Of a stretch of DNA of 40,100 nucleotides, positions 26,664-35,110 are shown piece by piece (position 1 is the stretch's first letter; each line of letters opens with the position of its first letter). The notes under the pieces were generated by a model that saw only the letters and a program-made list of their open reading frames with translations, was not told where the DNA came from and ran no database searches. The stretch comes from DAOMFM01 sp035429825. GTDB lineage: Bacteria; Acidobacteriota; Blastocatellia; UBA7656; JADIYM01. Both the position numbers and the translations under genes were made by a program. The stretch lies in assembly GCA_044224215.1 (NCBI GenBank), contig JBGAKX010000028.1, positions 1-40,100 on the forward strand, in the 5' to 3' direction.

Positions 26664-28923
26664 TACGAACACGATTTCCCGGATTCTGAATGCTGCCACC
26701 GAGCGAGGCGACCGCGTTCTGCTCGAAACGGAGGGGTTCGAGCTCCTCAGGGCGATGGGATTCAGGACGTGCGTCTCGTGCTTTGTCCGAAGCGCGCAGG
26801 ACGTCCGAAGGCCCGGCTGGCATTCGCCCGATGGTGACAGGGTTGTCGTCAAGGTCGTCTCGCGCGAGATCCTCCACAAGAGCGATGTCGGCGGTGTTGC
26901 GATCGTCGCGAACGATCCCGCGGCGATCGCCGCCACGGTCGACGCGATGGCAACCGCGCTGCGCGACAAGGACATTGAAGGATTCACCATCAACGAATTC
27001 GTAACCTACGACGCCGCGCTTGGAGGCGAGCTGCTGCTGGGGCTGCGGCGCACGGACGACTTCGGCCCGGTTGTCACCGTGGGCGCAGGGGGAATCTACA
27101 CGGAGTTCCTCGGAGAGAATTTCAAGCCGGGTCGTGACGTAGCCATTCTCTCGCCGGCGCTTACCGATCCGGGGGCGATTTGCTGCGCACTTGATGAGGC
27201 CGCAGTCGTGCGGCTCGTCACGAGTCCGCCAAGGGGTCAGAAGCCTCGACTTCCGATGGACCGGCTCGTCGCGGCAACGGAGATGTTGCTCAGGTTGGGG
27301 CGCGAGTTCGGACATCTCATCCGCGAGTTCGAGATCAACCCGGCGGTCATTGCCGGCGGTGAGCTGATCGCACTCGACGTCCTTGTCACGCTCTGCCGCG
27401 CCCCCGAGCAGTCCGGCAGAGCGCGTCCTGTGGCAAAGATCAAGCACCTGCTCGAACCGCAGTCGGCCGCCGTGATCGGCGTCTCGGAGCGGCTCAACCC
27501 GGGACATGTGATCGTCAACAATCTCCTGCGCGAGGGATTCGACCGAACCCGGCTCTACGTCGTGAAGCCGGGAACGGACACGCTCGAAGGATGTCGCTGC
27601 TACCCCGACATCGCGGCTCTGCCCGAACGCGTCGATCTTCTGGTCGTGAGCGTCGCCGCCGCACAGGTACCCGAGACCGTTGCCGAGGCCATCGAGGCGC
27701 AGAAGGCCGAGAGCATCGTGGTGATTCCGGGCGGGCTGGAGGAGAAGAGCGGTGGCGAGTTGCACGCGTCACGAATGCGCGCGGCGCTCGCAGGCTCGCG
27801 GCAGACTGAATGGCGCGGACCGGTCATCAACGGGGGCAACTGCCTTGGCATCCGTTCACGACCGGGTCGCTACGACACCATGTTCATCCCGCCATTCAAG
27901 TTGTCGACCGCGCGTACGACGGACGCGACGCCACGTCCGTCACCGGTTGCGCTGATCTCTCAAAGCGGCGCCTTTGGACTCGCAGCGGCGGACAGGCTCG
28001 CGAGCATCGATCCGAAGTACACGATCACGCTCGGAAACCAGATGGACCTCACCGTCGGCGACTACCTGACGTATCTGAAGGACGATCCCGAGATCGAGGT
28101 GTTCGCCGTGTATGTGGAGGGGTTCGCCCCGCTCGACGGCGTCACGTTTCTGAAGGCAGCCAGGGAGATCGTTGACCGTGGAAACACGGTCGTGCTCTAC
28201 AGGGCCGGCCGCACTCCCGCCGGCGCTCGGGCGTCGGCAAGCCATACCGCATCCGTCGCAGGCGACTATGCGGTGACGCGCGCGCTCTCGCGGCACGCGG
28301 GTGCGGTCGTGGCTGAAAGCGTTGCCGATTTCGAGGACCTGACGCGGCTGTTCACGTTCCTTCTGGGAAGAAAGGTCGCCGGCAGGCGACTCGGCGCCAT
28401 TTCCAACGCAGGATTCGAGTGCGTGGCCATGGCCGACAATCTGCGCGACTTCACCCTGCCTGCATTTGGCGAAACAACGATGCACCGGCTGCGTGAGATT
28501 TTCGTGCGATGTCGCATCGATACGGTCGTCGACGCGCACAATCCGCTCGACCTGACTCCGATGGCGGACGACGCGGCGTACGAGCAGTCGGTGCGTGCCG
28601 TCATGATGGACGAATCGATCGACGTGGGAATCGTCGGCTGTGTGCCGATGTCGCCTGCGTTGAACACGCTCGAGCGCGGCGAGGGGCATCGTGACGATCT
28701 TGATCGCGAGGACTCGGTTGTTCAGCGACTCGTACGGTTGAGCCGCGAGATCCGAAAGCCCTGGGTCGCCGTCGTCGACGCGGGTGCGCTGTACGACGCC
28801 ATGGCCGGGCGGCTCGAGGCCGCGGGCATACCCACCTTCCGAACCGCGGATCGGGCGCTCCGCCTGTTCGACGCCTTTTGCAGGGCGAAATGCGCGGGCT
28901 CGCCCGACAGCACGATGCAATGA
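26656..28923 (+). CDS. ADP-forming acyl-CoA synthetase, ATP-grasp domain first (beta-alpha fusion)
   Basis: About 755 residues. ADP-forming acetyl/acyl-CoA synthetases convert acyl-CoA, ADP and phosphate to acid, CoA and ATP (EC 6.2.1.13-like). Residues 1-235 are the ATP-grasp beta half, with ILHKSDVGGV carrying the likely phosphorylated His (H74) and VGAGGIYTEFLGENF. From about 255, the CoA-binding Rossmann domain (PQSAAVIGVSERLNPGHV) precedes ALISQSGAFGLAAADRLA and the ligase half. There, ASASHTASVAGD holds the second phospho-His (H530). The proposed start is TTG at 26656, overlapping the iorB stop; a GTG at 26602 is an alternative. Coupling to iorAB suggests aryl-acetyl-CoA as substrate, as in archaeal amino-acid fermentation, but this is inference. 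Confidence 0.9.
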   Translation: MFDTNTISRILNAATERGDRVLLETEGFELLRAMGFRTCVSCFVRSAQDVRRPGWHSPDGDRVVVKVVSREILHKSDVGGVAIVANDPAAIAATVDAMATALRDKDIEGFTINEFVTYDAALGGELLLGLRRTDDFGPVVTVGAGGIYTEFLGENFKPGRDVAILSPALTDPGAICCALDEAAVVRLVTSPPRGQKPRLPMDRLVAATEMLLRLGREFGHLIREFEINPAVIAGGELIALDVLVTLCRAPEQSGRARPVAKIKHLLEPQSAAVIGVSERLNPGHVIVNNLLREGFDRTRLYVVKPGTDTLEGCRCYPDIAALPERVDLLVVSVAAAQVPETVAEAIEAQKAESIVVIPGGLEEKSGGELHASRMRAALAGSRQTEWRGPVINGGNCLGIRSRPGRYDTMFIPPFKLSTARTTDATPRPSPVALISQSGAFGLAAADRLASIDPKYTITLGNQMDLTVGDYLTYLKDDPEIEVFAVYVEGFAPLDGVTFLKAAREIVDRGNTVVLYRAGRTPAGARASASHTASVAGDYAVTRALSRHAGAVVAESVADFEDLTRLFTFLLGRKVAGRRLGAISNAGFECVAMADNLRDFTLPAFGETTMHRLREIFVRCRIDTVVDAHNPLDLTPMADDAAYEQSVRAVMMDESIDVGIVGCVPMSPALNTLERGEGHRDDLDREDSVVQRLVRLSREIRKPWVAVVDAGALYDAMAGRLEAAGIPTFRTADRALRLFDAFCRAKCAGSPDSTMQ

Positions 28924-28939
28924 GCCGAGTCCGCGCGCG

Positions 28940-30268
28940 CTAGTTCGCCATTGCAGCCCGAATCGCTTCCACGTTCTTTTCGGCGTGTTCCGACGGCCGG
29001 AGCGTCGCGGCGGCTTCGAGCGCGTCGATCGGAAAGACGCCGAGGTCCTTGAGCGCGCACGCGATGGCGAACAGTGCGACGCCGCCCTTGCCGAGCCCCT
29101 TTGGCAGGCCCTCGGGCGCGATGACGTGGATCGCGGCGTGCGACACCACGTCGGCGACCTCGGGCAGCGCGAACACGTGGTCGTCCGGCTGCATCGCCGC
29201 GAGCTGATGGCCGACCTTTGAAGCGCCCTCCCGACTGAGTAACACCATCGCATCCGGCCGCGTGACTGCGGTGTAGTCGATCTCGCGCGGGCTGAGCACG
29301 ACCTCGGCAATGCTGTGTCCGGTCATGACCGTGATCGGGTAATCGTCGCGCTGGGCGGCCCACAAGCCCGAAAGCAGCGCCGCCTCGCCCGCCAATCGCG
29401 CCGCCGACCTCACCTTGCCCCCGGCGGATCCCGCGACGACGAGCCGGAACGGCCGGTCGAGTCGCGACGTGAAGCGCGGCGCGATCGGACACGGCGCGGG
29501 AAGCGGCTTTCCACGCTGCGACAATGCAGCCTCGCGATACGCCGCAGCATACTCGGGATACTCTGCGCGGTGTATCAATCCCGCCTTCAGCCCCAGGGTG
29601 TCGAGCAGCGTCGTCAGCGTCCTCTTTGAAGCCTTGTTCCTGGGGACGTAGTAGGCCGTGCACAGCTCCCAGATGTCGAGCAACGCAAAGCACTCGGCGC
29701 GCACCGCGTCCGTGATGCGGTCCGCCAGGTCGTCGTCAAAGCTCGTTCCGCGCCAGACGTACCCCGCGCCGTTGGCCGCAACCGTGGCGCAGATATCGAG
29801 CGGTCTCTCGAGGTTTCCGCCCGGTGTCGTACTCGTGAACGCGCCCGAGGGCGTCGTCGTCGAGTGCTGCCCGCCCGTCATTCCGAAATTGAAGTTGTTG
29901 AAGACCAGAACCGTCAGACCGATATTCCGTCGTGCGGCATTGAGGAGATGCGCTCCTCCGATTCCTGTTCCTCCGTCGCCCATAATGACGATGACGTTGA
30001 GATCCGGGCGCGCGAGCTTGATCCCTGTCGCGTAGGTGATGCTGCGCCCGTGCAGACCGTGAAACGCGCTCGTGACGAAATACTGGTCCGACAGGCCCGA
30101 ACAGCCGATGTCGCTGACGAGCACGACCTTCTCGGGATCGATGTCCAGCGTCTTCAGCGCCGTGCTCAGATGATCGAGAACAGCGTGGTGGCCGCATCCG
30201 GGGCAGAACGGATACGGCGACTCGTTTCGGTACGTGGACAGCGCGGTGACTGTGGTGCCTTCGCTCAT
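28940..30268 (-). CDS. 2-oxoacid:ferredoxin oxidoreductase, fused beta and gamma subunits
   Basis: 442 residues. Residues 1-250 are a KorB-type TPP subunit: CPGCGHHAVLDHL supplies C22 and C25, SDIGCSG supplies C56, and a later ELCTAYYVP Cys may be the fourth [4Fe-4S] ligand. GDGGTGIGGAHLLNA and NNFNFGMTGGQ bind TPP and Mg. Residues of about 265-442 are a KorC-type gamma domain (FRLVVAGSAGGKVRSAARL, then VLSPREIDYTAVTRPDAMVL). The two are usually separate proteins. The start at 30268 overlaps the korA stop as ATGA, so translation is coupled. No ferredoxin-like delta subunit is encoded. The substrate could be 2-oxoglutarate or a branched-chain oxoacid; sequence alone does not decide. Confidence 0.92.
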   Translation of the reverse strand: MSEGTTVTALSTYRNESPYPFCPGCGHHAVLDHLSTALKTLDIDPEKVVLVSDIGCSGLSDQYFVTSAFHGLHGRSITYATGIKLARPDLNVIVIMGDGGTGIGGAHLLNAARRNIGLTVLVFNNFNFGMTGGQHSTTTPSGAFTSTTPGGNLERPLDICATVAANGAGYVWRGTSFDDDLADRITDAVRAECFALLDIWELCTAYYVPRNKASKRTLTTLLDTLGLKAGLIHRAEYPEYAAAYREAALSQRGKPLPAPCPIAPRFTSRLDRPFRLVVAGSAGGKVRSAARLAGEAALLSGLWAAQRDDYPITVMTGHSIAEVVLSPREIDYTAVTRPDAMVLLSREGASKVGHQLAAMQPDDHVFALPEVADVVSHAAIHVIAPEGLPKGLGKGGVALFAIACALKDLGVFPIDALEAAATLRPSEHAEKNVEAIRAAMAN

Positions 30269-31371
30269 CTGACGGCCTCCATGAACGACTCGGGCGCGAT
30301 CAACTCGCCATCCACACGGTGAAGTCCTACGACCTCGATTCCGTTGGCAAGGCGCTCGATCTCGCGTCGATATTGCCCGTGGTTCAATTCGGCCACGACG
30401 ATGCGAGTGATTCCCGCAAGCGCGCTGCGAATCGCCACTTCGGGAACCGGCCACAGACTCTGCACGGTCAGTGCCGACACGGCCTTTCCGGACGCCCGGA
30501 TCTGCGAAACCGCTTCGCGCATCGCGCCGGCCGTGATCCCGTAGCTGATCAGGAGCGTCGTCGCGGCTGGCTGCATGTCCTTCACAACGAGCTCGATCTC
30601 GGCGGCATGGTCCTCGATCTTGGCGCGGAGATGTTCGTTCATCTGCGCCACCTTTGCCGGCGCCTTGGTGATGATCGCGCGCTCGTCGTGCGTCGAGCCC
30701 GTGAACCGAACCGCGCCGTTGCCTCCGTATTGGGCGAGCGGCGGCACGTCGTCGGCCGGAACGTAGCGGTATGGCGGGTCGGTTGCCGGCATAACAGCGC
30801 GCTCCCGAACCGCGGGCTTGTTGTACGCGTCGACCTCGACGGTGGTGGTCGTCGTGTTCAGTTCCTTGTCGGTGAGGAGGAACACCGGGCAGCGAAAGCG
30901 CTCGGCCAGGTCGAACGCCTGGCGCGTGAGCGAGTAGCACTCCGACACCGACGACGGCGCCAGAGCCACGATCGGGTAACCGCCGGCCGTTCCCCAGCGT
31001 GCGAACTGCACGTCGCCCTGTCCGACCGTTGTCGCACCACCGGTCGCGGGGCCAAGCCGCTGAACGTCGACGATGACGAGCGGAACTTCGCCGATGATCG
31101 CGAGTCCGATGTTCTCGCTGTAGAGCGACAGACCCGGTCCACTGGTGGCCGTCAGGGCCCGAGCGCCTGCGAGCGTTGCCCCGATGCACATCCCGATCGA
31201 CGCAATCTCGTCCTCACCCTGCACCGCCACTCCGTCGATCTTGGGCAACTCGCGCATCATCTGCATGAGGATCGGCGACGCTGGTGTGATGGGATATCCG
31301 GCAAAGAACGTGCAACCGGCATCGAGCGCGCCTCGAACGATCGCAGTTGATCCGTCAATGAATTCGCGCAT
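30265..31371 (-). CDS. 2-oxoacid:ferredoxin oxidoreductase alpha subunit
   Basis: 368 residues of the KorA/VorA type. The pyrimidine-binding domain contains CTFFAGYPITPASPILMQMM and QGEDEIASIGMCIGATLAGA, with SGPGLSLYSENIGLA contacting the cofactor and RLGPATGGATTVGQGD following. The C-terminal half carries the transketolase-C-like domain II (LLISYGITAGAMREAV, LWPVPEVAIRSAL). The ATG at 31371 follows GAGGGAG; an in-frame extension of 40 residues to 31491 is not supported by the family. It forms a two-gene operon with the beta-gamma fusion. Together they should oxidise a 2-oxoacid to acyl-CoA with CoA and ferredoxin, or run in reverse as a reductive carboxylase. Confidence 0.92.
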   Translation of the reverse strand: MREFIDGSTAIVRGALDAGCTFFAGYPITPASPILMQMMRELPKIDGVAVQGEDEIASIGMCIGATLAGARALTATSGPGLSLYSENIGLAIIGEVPLVIVDVQRLGPATGGATTVGQGDVQFARWGTAGGYPIVALAPSSVSECYSLTRQAFDLAERFRCPVFLLTDKELNTTTTTVEVDAYNKPAVRERAVMPATDPPYRYVPADDVPPLAQYGGNGAVRFTGSTHDERAIITKAPAKVAQMNEHLRAKIEDHAAEIELVVKDMQPAATTLLISYGITAGAMREAVSQIRASGKAVSALTVQSLWPVPEVAIRSALAGITRIVVAELNHGQYRREIERLANGIEVVGLHRVDGELIAPESFMEAVR

Positions 31372-31624
31372 GAACGCTCCCTCGGAATGCGGCTCGATGG
31401 AACCCGTGACCGCCACGTCGGCGTGCCGCGTAATTGGACGCTCCCGGTCCGGGAAATACCCCTCCCATGACGCAGTCTGAATTTCCGTCACGCAAATTGC
31501 GTGCTATGCATGTTCGCCGTCAGTTGCGCGGGCATTTGCGCCGCGGTTTCAACCATCCGTCCGGGCGGCATCGGTCGCGCGAAAGGACTGCGCTGCCCGC
31601 CGGGTTGTGGAGAAGGGTTCGGGC

Positions 31625-33118
31625 ATGACAGAGATCACACCACGATGGGAGTGGCGCTCGTTCGGCAGGCGCTTCGGAGGCGCCGAGGAGCGGATCGCGC
31701 GCTACGCCCCGGCAGGCGTACAGGAAAGCGACGAGATCTACCTTCTCGCGCGCGCCGATGCGAACGTGAAAGTCCGCAATGCGCTAATGGACATCAAGGT
31801 CCTCCGGACCGTCAACGACGACGGCCTCGAGCAATGGATGCCGGTGTTGAAGGCCGGCTTTCCACTCGGTATCGACGAGACGGCCGCCGTGCTCGAGGCA
31901 CTCGGTCTTCCGAGGCAGTCGGAAGTCGGCTCGAGTGTCACGCTTGACGCGTTCATTGGGCAGTTTGCCGCACCCGCCGGGGCAATCCGCGCTGTGAACG
32001 TGCACAAGCGGCGCGTTCGCTACACAATCGGCGACTGCATGGCCGAGCTCACCGACGTCATGGCCGACGGCAGGCACACCCGCACGATCGCGGTCGAGTC
32101 GGTGGACGCTGACGCGGTCGTGCAGGCCGTGCGCGAGCTCGGCCTCGGCGGCTACGCCAACACCAGCTACCCCCGCGGACTGGCGGCGCTTCTGGACGAC
32201 GTCCCGGAGCGCTATGCCGTGATCGACGCCGGCACCAATTCGATCAAGTTTCACGTCGCCGAGCGCGTTGCGGGTGGGACGTGGCGAACCCTCGTCGATC
32301 GCGCCGAGGTGACGCGACTGGGCGAGGGACTCGCCCAACAGGGCTTGATTAACGACGCCGCGGTGGAGAGAACACGCGCGGCGATCGCCGGCATGGTCGC
32401 CGAATCGAGGCGATTCGGCGTGCGCGCGATCACCGCGGTCGGCACGGCCGGGCTTCGGATTGCCAGAAACGGCAACGACGTCGTGGAGGCCATCGGTGCG
32501 CGGACAGGTGTTCACATCGAAGTGCTTTCAGGCGAAGAGGAAGGGCGGTTGGCGTACGTGGGCGCCACTGCCGATCTGGGTGTGGGCACGGGCTCACTCG
32601 TCGTCTTCGACACGGGTGGTGGGAGCTCGCAGTTCACATTCGGGCACGACGCCCGCGTGGACGAGCGCTTCAGCGTCGACGTCGGCGCCGTTCGGTACAC
32701 CGAGCGGTACCGTCTCGACAGCGCCGTATCACCCGAGGTGCTTCACGACGCGATGTCGGCGATTGCGGCCGACCTTGCGCGCATCGAAGGGCGCCGGGCA
32801 CCCGACCTGCTCGTCGCGATGGGCGGAACGGTGACCAACATTTCCGCGGTGATGCATCGCCTCGCCGCATACGACCCGGCGGTCGTTCAGGGCGCAACGG
32901 TCGACGACACAGAGGTCGATCGGCAGATCGAGCTCTACCGGCCGCGCAATGCCGCCGCCCGCCGCAATATCGTCGGGCTGCAGCCGAATCGGGCGGACGT
33001 CATCCTCGCCGGCGTGTGCATCGTTCGTACGATTATGGAGAAGCTTGGCAAACGGAGCTTCACCGTGAGCGACCGAGGCTTGCGCCACGGCGTGCTGGCC
33101 GAGCGCTTTGGCGGCTGA
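31625..33118 (+). CDS. Ppx/GppA phosphatase with N-terminal CYTH-like domain
   Basis: 497 residues. The C-terminal 310 are a Ppx/GppA actin-like ATPase fold: phosphate-1 motif VIDAGTNSIKFHVAE (from 199), TAVGTAGLRIARNG, the SGEEEGRLAY segment, phosphate-2 motif FDTGGGSSQFTF (from 328) and MGGTVTNISAVMHRL. The family hydrolyses polyphosphate or pppGpp. The first 190 residues look like a CYTH/triphosphate-tunnel fold: WEWRSFGRRF, then ANVKVRNALMDIKVL, VHKRRVRYTIGD and the closing TSYPRGLAALL. CYTH enzymes also act on triphosphates or polyphosphate, so the fusion makes biochemical sense. The ATG at 31625 has GGAGAAGG about 8 bases upstream. The Ppx assignment is firm; the CYTH assignment is by pattern only. 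Confidence 0.87.
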   Translation: MTEITPRWEWRSFGRRFGGAEERIARYAPAGVQESDEIYLLARADANVKVRNALMDIKVLRTVNDDGLEQWMPVLKAGFPLGIDETAAVLEALGLPRQSEVGSSVTLDAFIGQFAAPAGAIRAVNVHKRRVRYTIGDCMAELTDVMADGRHTRTIAVESVDADAVVQAVRELGLGGYANTSYPRGLAALLDDVPERYAVIDAGTNSIKFHVAERVAGGTWRTLVDRAEVTRLGEGLAQQGLINDAAVERTRAAIAGMVAESRRFGVRAITAVGTAGLRIARNGNDVVEAIGARTGVHIEVLSGEEEGRLAYVGATADLGVGTGSLVVFDTGGGSSQFTFGHDARVDERFSVDVGAVRYTERYRLDSAVSPEVLHDAMSAIAADLARIEGRRAPDLLVAMGGTVTNISAVMHRLAAYDPAVVQGATVDDTEVDRQIELYRPRNAAARRNIVGLQPNRADVILAGVCIVRTIMEKLGKRSFTVSDRGLRHGVLAERFGG

Positions 33119-33195
33119 GGCGCGCACTGCTTTAGGTGCTGACGGCCATTCTCAGTAGGTTTGAAAGAGCCAATTGTATTAGTATTCGCGACTAA

Positions 33196-33576
33196 GTGAC
33201 TCGCTGGACTCCATCGGAAGCGGGCGTTCCGCGCGCCAACTGGCGACAGCTAGTCGGCTGCGTGCTCCTCGTCGTGTTCGCCTACGGTGCAACCGTCGAG
33301 GCCGCCCATCGCCACGGCCCTGTCGAGCCGGACCACAAGCGCGTCGCTGTAATGAGCGATGACGGTGGCGGGACGTCGCACACGAGCCGTTCCCATCAAG
33401 GCGAATGCACGACGTGCCAGTTCCAGCAGCAGCTCTTCAATGGCCTCGTCCAGGCCCCGCTGTTCGCGCCCAAGCCAACGGCGCAGACGGCGCTCGTTTC
33501 CACGCTCGCGATTCTTCATCCATCACCTTCCGCGACACCGACGTCGGACCGAGCTCCGCCTCGCATGCACGTCTGA
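33196..33576 (+). CDS. Small exported His/Cys protein heading the metal efflux operon
   Basis: 126 residues from a GTG start without a clear ribosome site. One hydrophobic segment (QLVGCVLLVVFAYGATVEAA) serves as signal or anchor. It is followed by AHRHGPVEPDHKR and a SHQGECTTCQFQQQLF segment whose His, Asp and Cys residues could bind a metal. The overall plan resembles DUF2946-type proteins and small genes that precede CzcCBA/CusCBA operons. Its position directly before the outer-membrane factor gene supports a metal-related periplasmic role, but no function is established. Confidence 0.65.
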   Translation: MTRWTPSEAGVPRANWRQLVGCVLLVVFAYGATVEAAHRHGPVEPDHKRVAVMSDDGGGTSHTSRSHQGECTTCQFQQQLFNGLVQAPLFAPKPTAQTALVSTLAILHPSPSATPTSDRAPPRMHV

Positions 33577-33660
33577 TTCGGTGGACGGCGGCGCTCGTCT
33601 CACTGCCCGCCCAAGCTCACACCGAAAACGTCTGGCCAGCCTGCGGCTGACCTGCGTCGT

Positions 33661-33677
33661 CCGCCGTTGAACGGCGG
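33661..33677 (+). other. Small hairpin in the leader of the outer-membrane factor gene
   Basis: CCGCCG, loop TTGAA, CGGCGG forms a 6-bp GC stem between the small His/Cys gene and the outer-membrane factor gene. It could act in mRNA processing or attenuation; it has no T-run. Confidence 0.3.
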
Positions 33678-33750
33678 GCCAACGCTGGTCGATTTCGCAC
33701 CGCGTCGACAGTCGTCAATGAGTGAATCTCGGTGAACGCGAGGTGATCGG

Positions 33751-35087
33751 ATGCATCCACATGTCAGAAGGTATCTGACCAGCTCACTCCTGGTCGTTCT
33801 TGCAGCTCATCCAGTCCTTGCGCAGGAACACCAGGTCCCGCCAATACATCCGGACGTCGCCAACAGCGCCGCTGTGCCGGCCGGGCAACAGCAGTCGACG
33901 GCTCCAACCGGGAAGCGGTCCATTACGGTCTCGGACGCGGTGGCGATCTTTCTGCAACAGAATCTCGATCTCGTGGCGGCGCGGTACGACGTCGACACGG
34001 CGGATGCCGAGAAGCGACGGCACAACTTCGCCCGAATCCGGAGTTGAGCGTTGGCCTGTCGGATCTGCCCGTCGATCTGAGTGGGGGTCTGGGGCAGGAT
34101 ACGTTTTCATACTTCGTGTCCCGCACGCTCGAGCTCGGCGGGAAGCGGCGCAAGCGAATCGAGGCAGCCAATGCCGATGCCGACCTGGCACGCGGCGAGT
34201 TTCAGCAGGTCGTCTGGCAGATGACCAACGACCTCAAGAAGTCGTTCTATGCCGTTCTGCTTGCCGAGTCCCTGTTCAAGCTCGCACAGGACAATCAGAA
34301 AACGTTCGCCGAGACGCTCGAGCGCTCGACCGAGCTCTACAAGCTCGGCGAGATTTCGGGTCTCGATCTGAAGAGACTCGAAGTCGAAAAGCTCACGTTC
34401 GATACGGACGTTGCAAACTCGGAACGGGATTTCGAGCTCGCCAAGCGCGACTTCCGCGTCAGGCTGGGCGGGGACTATCGGGACACGGATTTCGAGGTTG
34501 TCGGAACCGTCGACTACCAGCCGTACCAGTTCTCGCTCGATGAGTTACGGGCAAAGGCGCTTGCAGCGCGGCCCGACCTGAAGGCCGCGCAGCTGAGCGA
34601 GCGGGCTGCCGACGCTGCCATCAGGCTGCAGGACGCCCAGCGAATTCCTGACCTCACGGTGGGCGCGGGCGTCGACCACGTGCCGTCAGGCACGAGCACC
34701 TTCACGTTCGGCATCGGAATCACGCTCCCGTTTTCCGATCGAAACCAGGGCGAACGCACCAAGGCGCTCATCGAAAAACGGCGCGCCGAGAACGAAGAAC
34801 GGGCCATTACCAATCGTGTGCTGAGCGACGTGGACAAGGCGCTCGTGGCGTTCGAGATCCAGCAGCGGCGCGTCGAGCTCTACCGCACGGGCGTGGTGTC
34901 CAAGGCCAACGACATACAGGACCTGACCGAGTTCTCGTACAAGGCCGGCGAGGGCTCGACGCTCGAGTTGCTCGACGCGATCCGCACGCGACGCGACACG
35001 ATGGCGAGCTACTACCAGACACTCTACGACTACCAGGTGTCGCTGCTCGACCTTGAATTGGCGACCGCGACGTCGCTGCAGAAGTGA
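33751..35087 (+). pseudogene. CzcC/CusC-like outer-membrane efflux factor, split by an apparent frameshift
   Basis: TolC-family outer-membrane channel of the RND efflux system. The 5' part (33751-34047) starts with GAGGTGA before the ATG, has a signal peptide (LTSSLLVVLAAHPVLAQ) and the ITVSDAVAIFLQQNLDLVAA opening of the family, and stops at TGA after NFARIRS. The 3' part continues in another frame to 35087. Reading that frame backwards from 34044 gives ATAQLRPNPELSVGLSD, exactly the conserved segment expected after VDTADAEK, so the break lies near 34012-34017 and looks like one deleted base. Both parts together give about 440 residues, the usual length. No slippery heptamer was seen, so sequencing error or a true inactivating mutation are the main options. 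Confidence 0.85.
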
Positions 35088-35110
35088 CAGCGGACGTAAG
35101 GAGACTCCCA

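Noticed and set aside
34000..34047. Programmed -1 frameshift in the outer-membrane factor gene
   Set aside because: No X XXY YYZ slippery heptamer or downstream structure was evident; a deletion or sequencing error is simpler.
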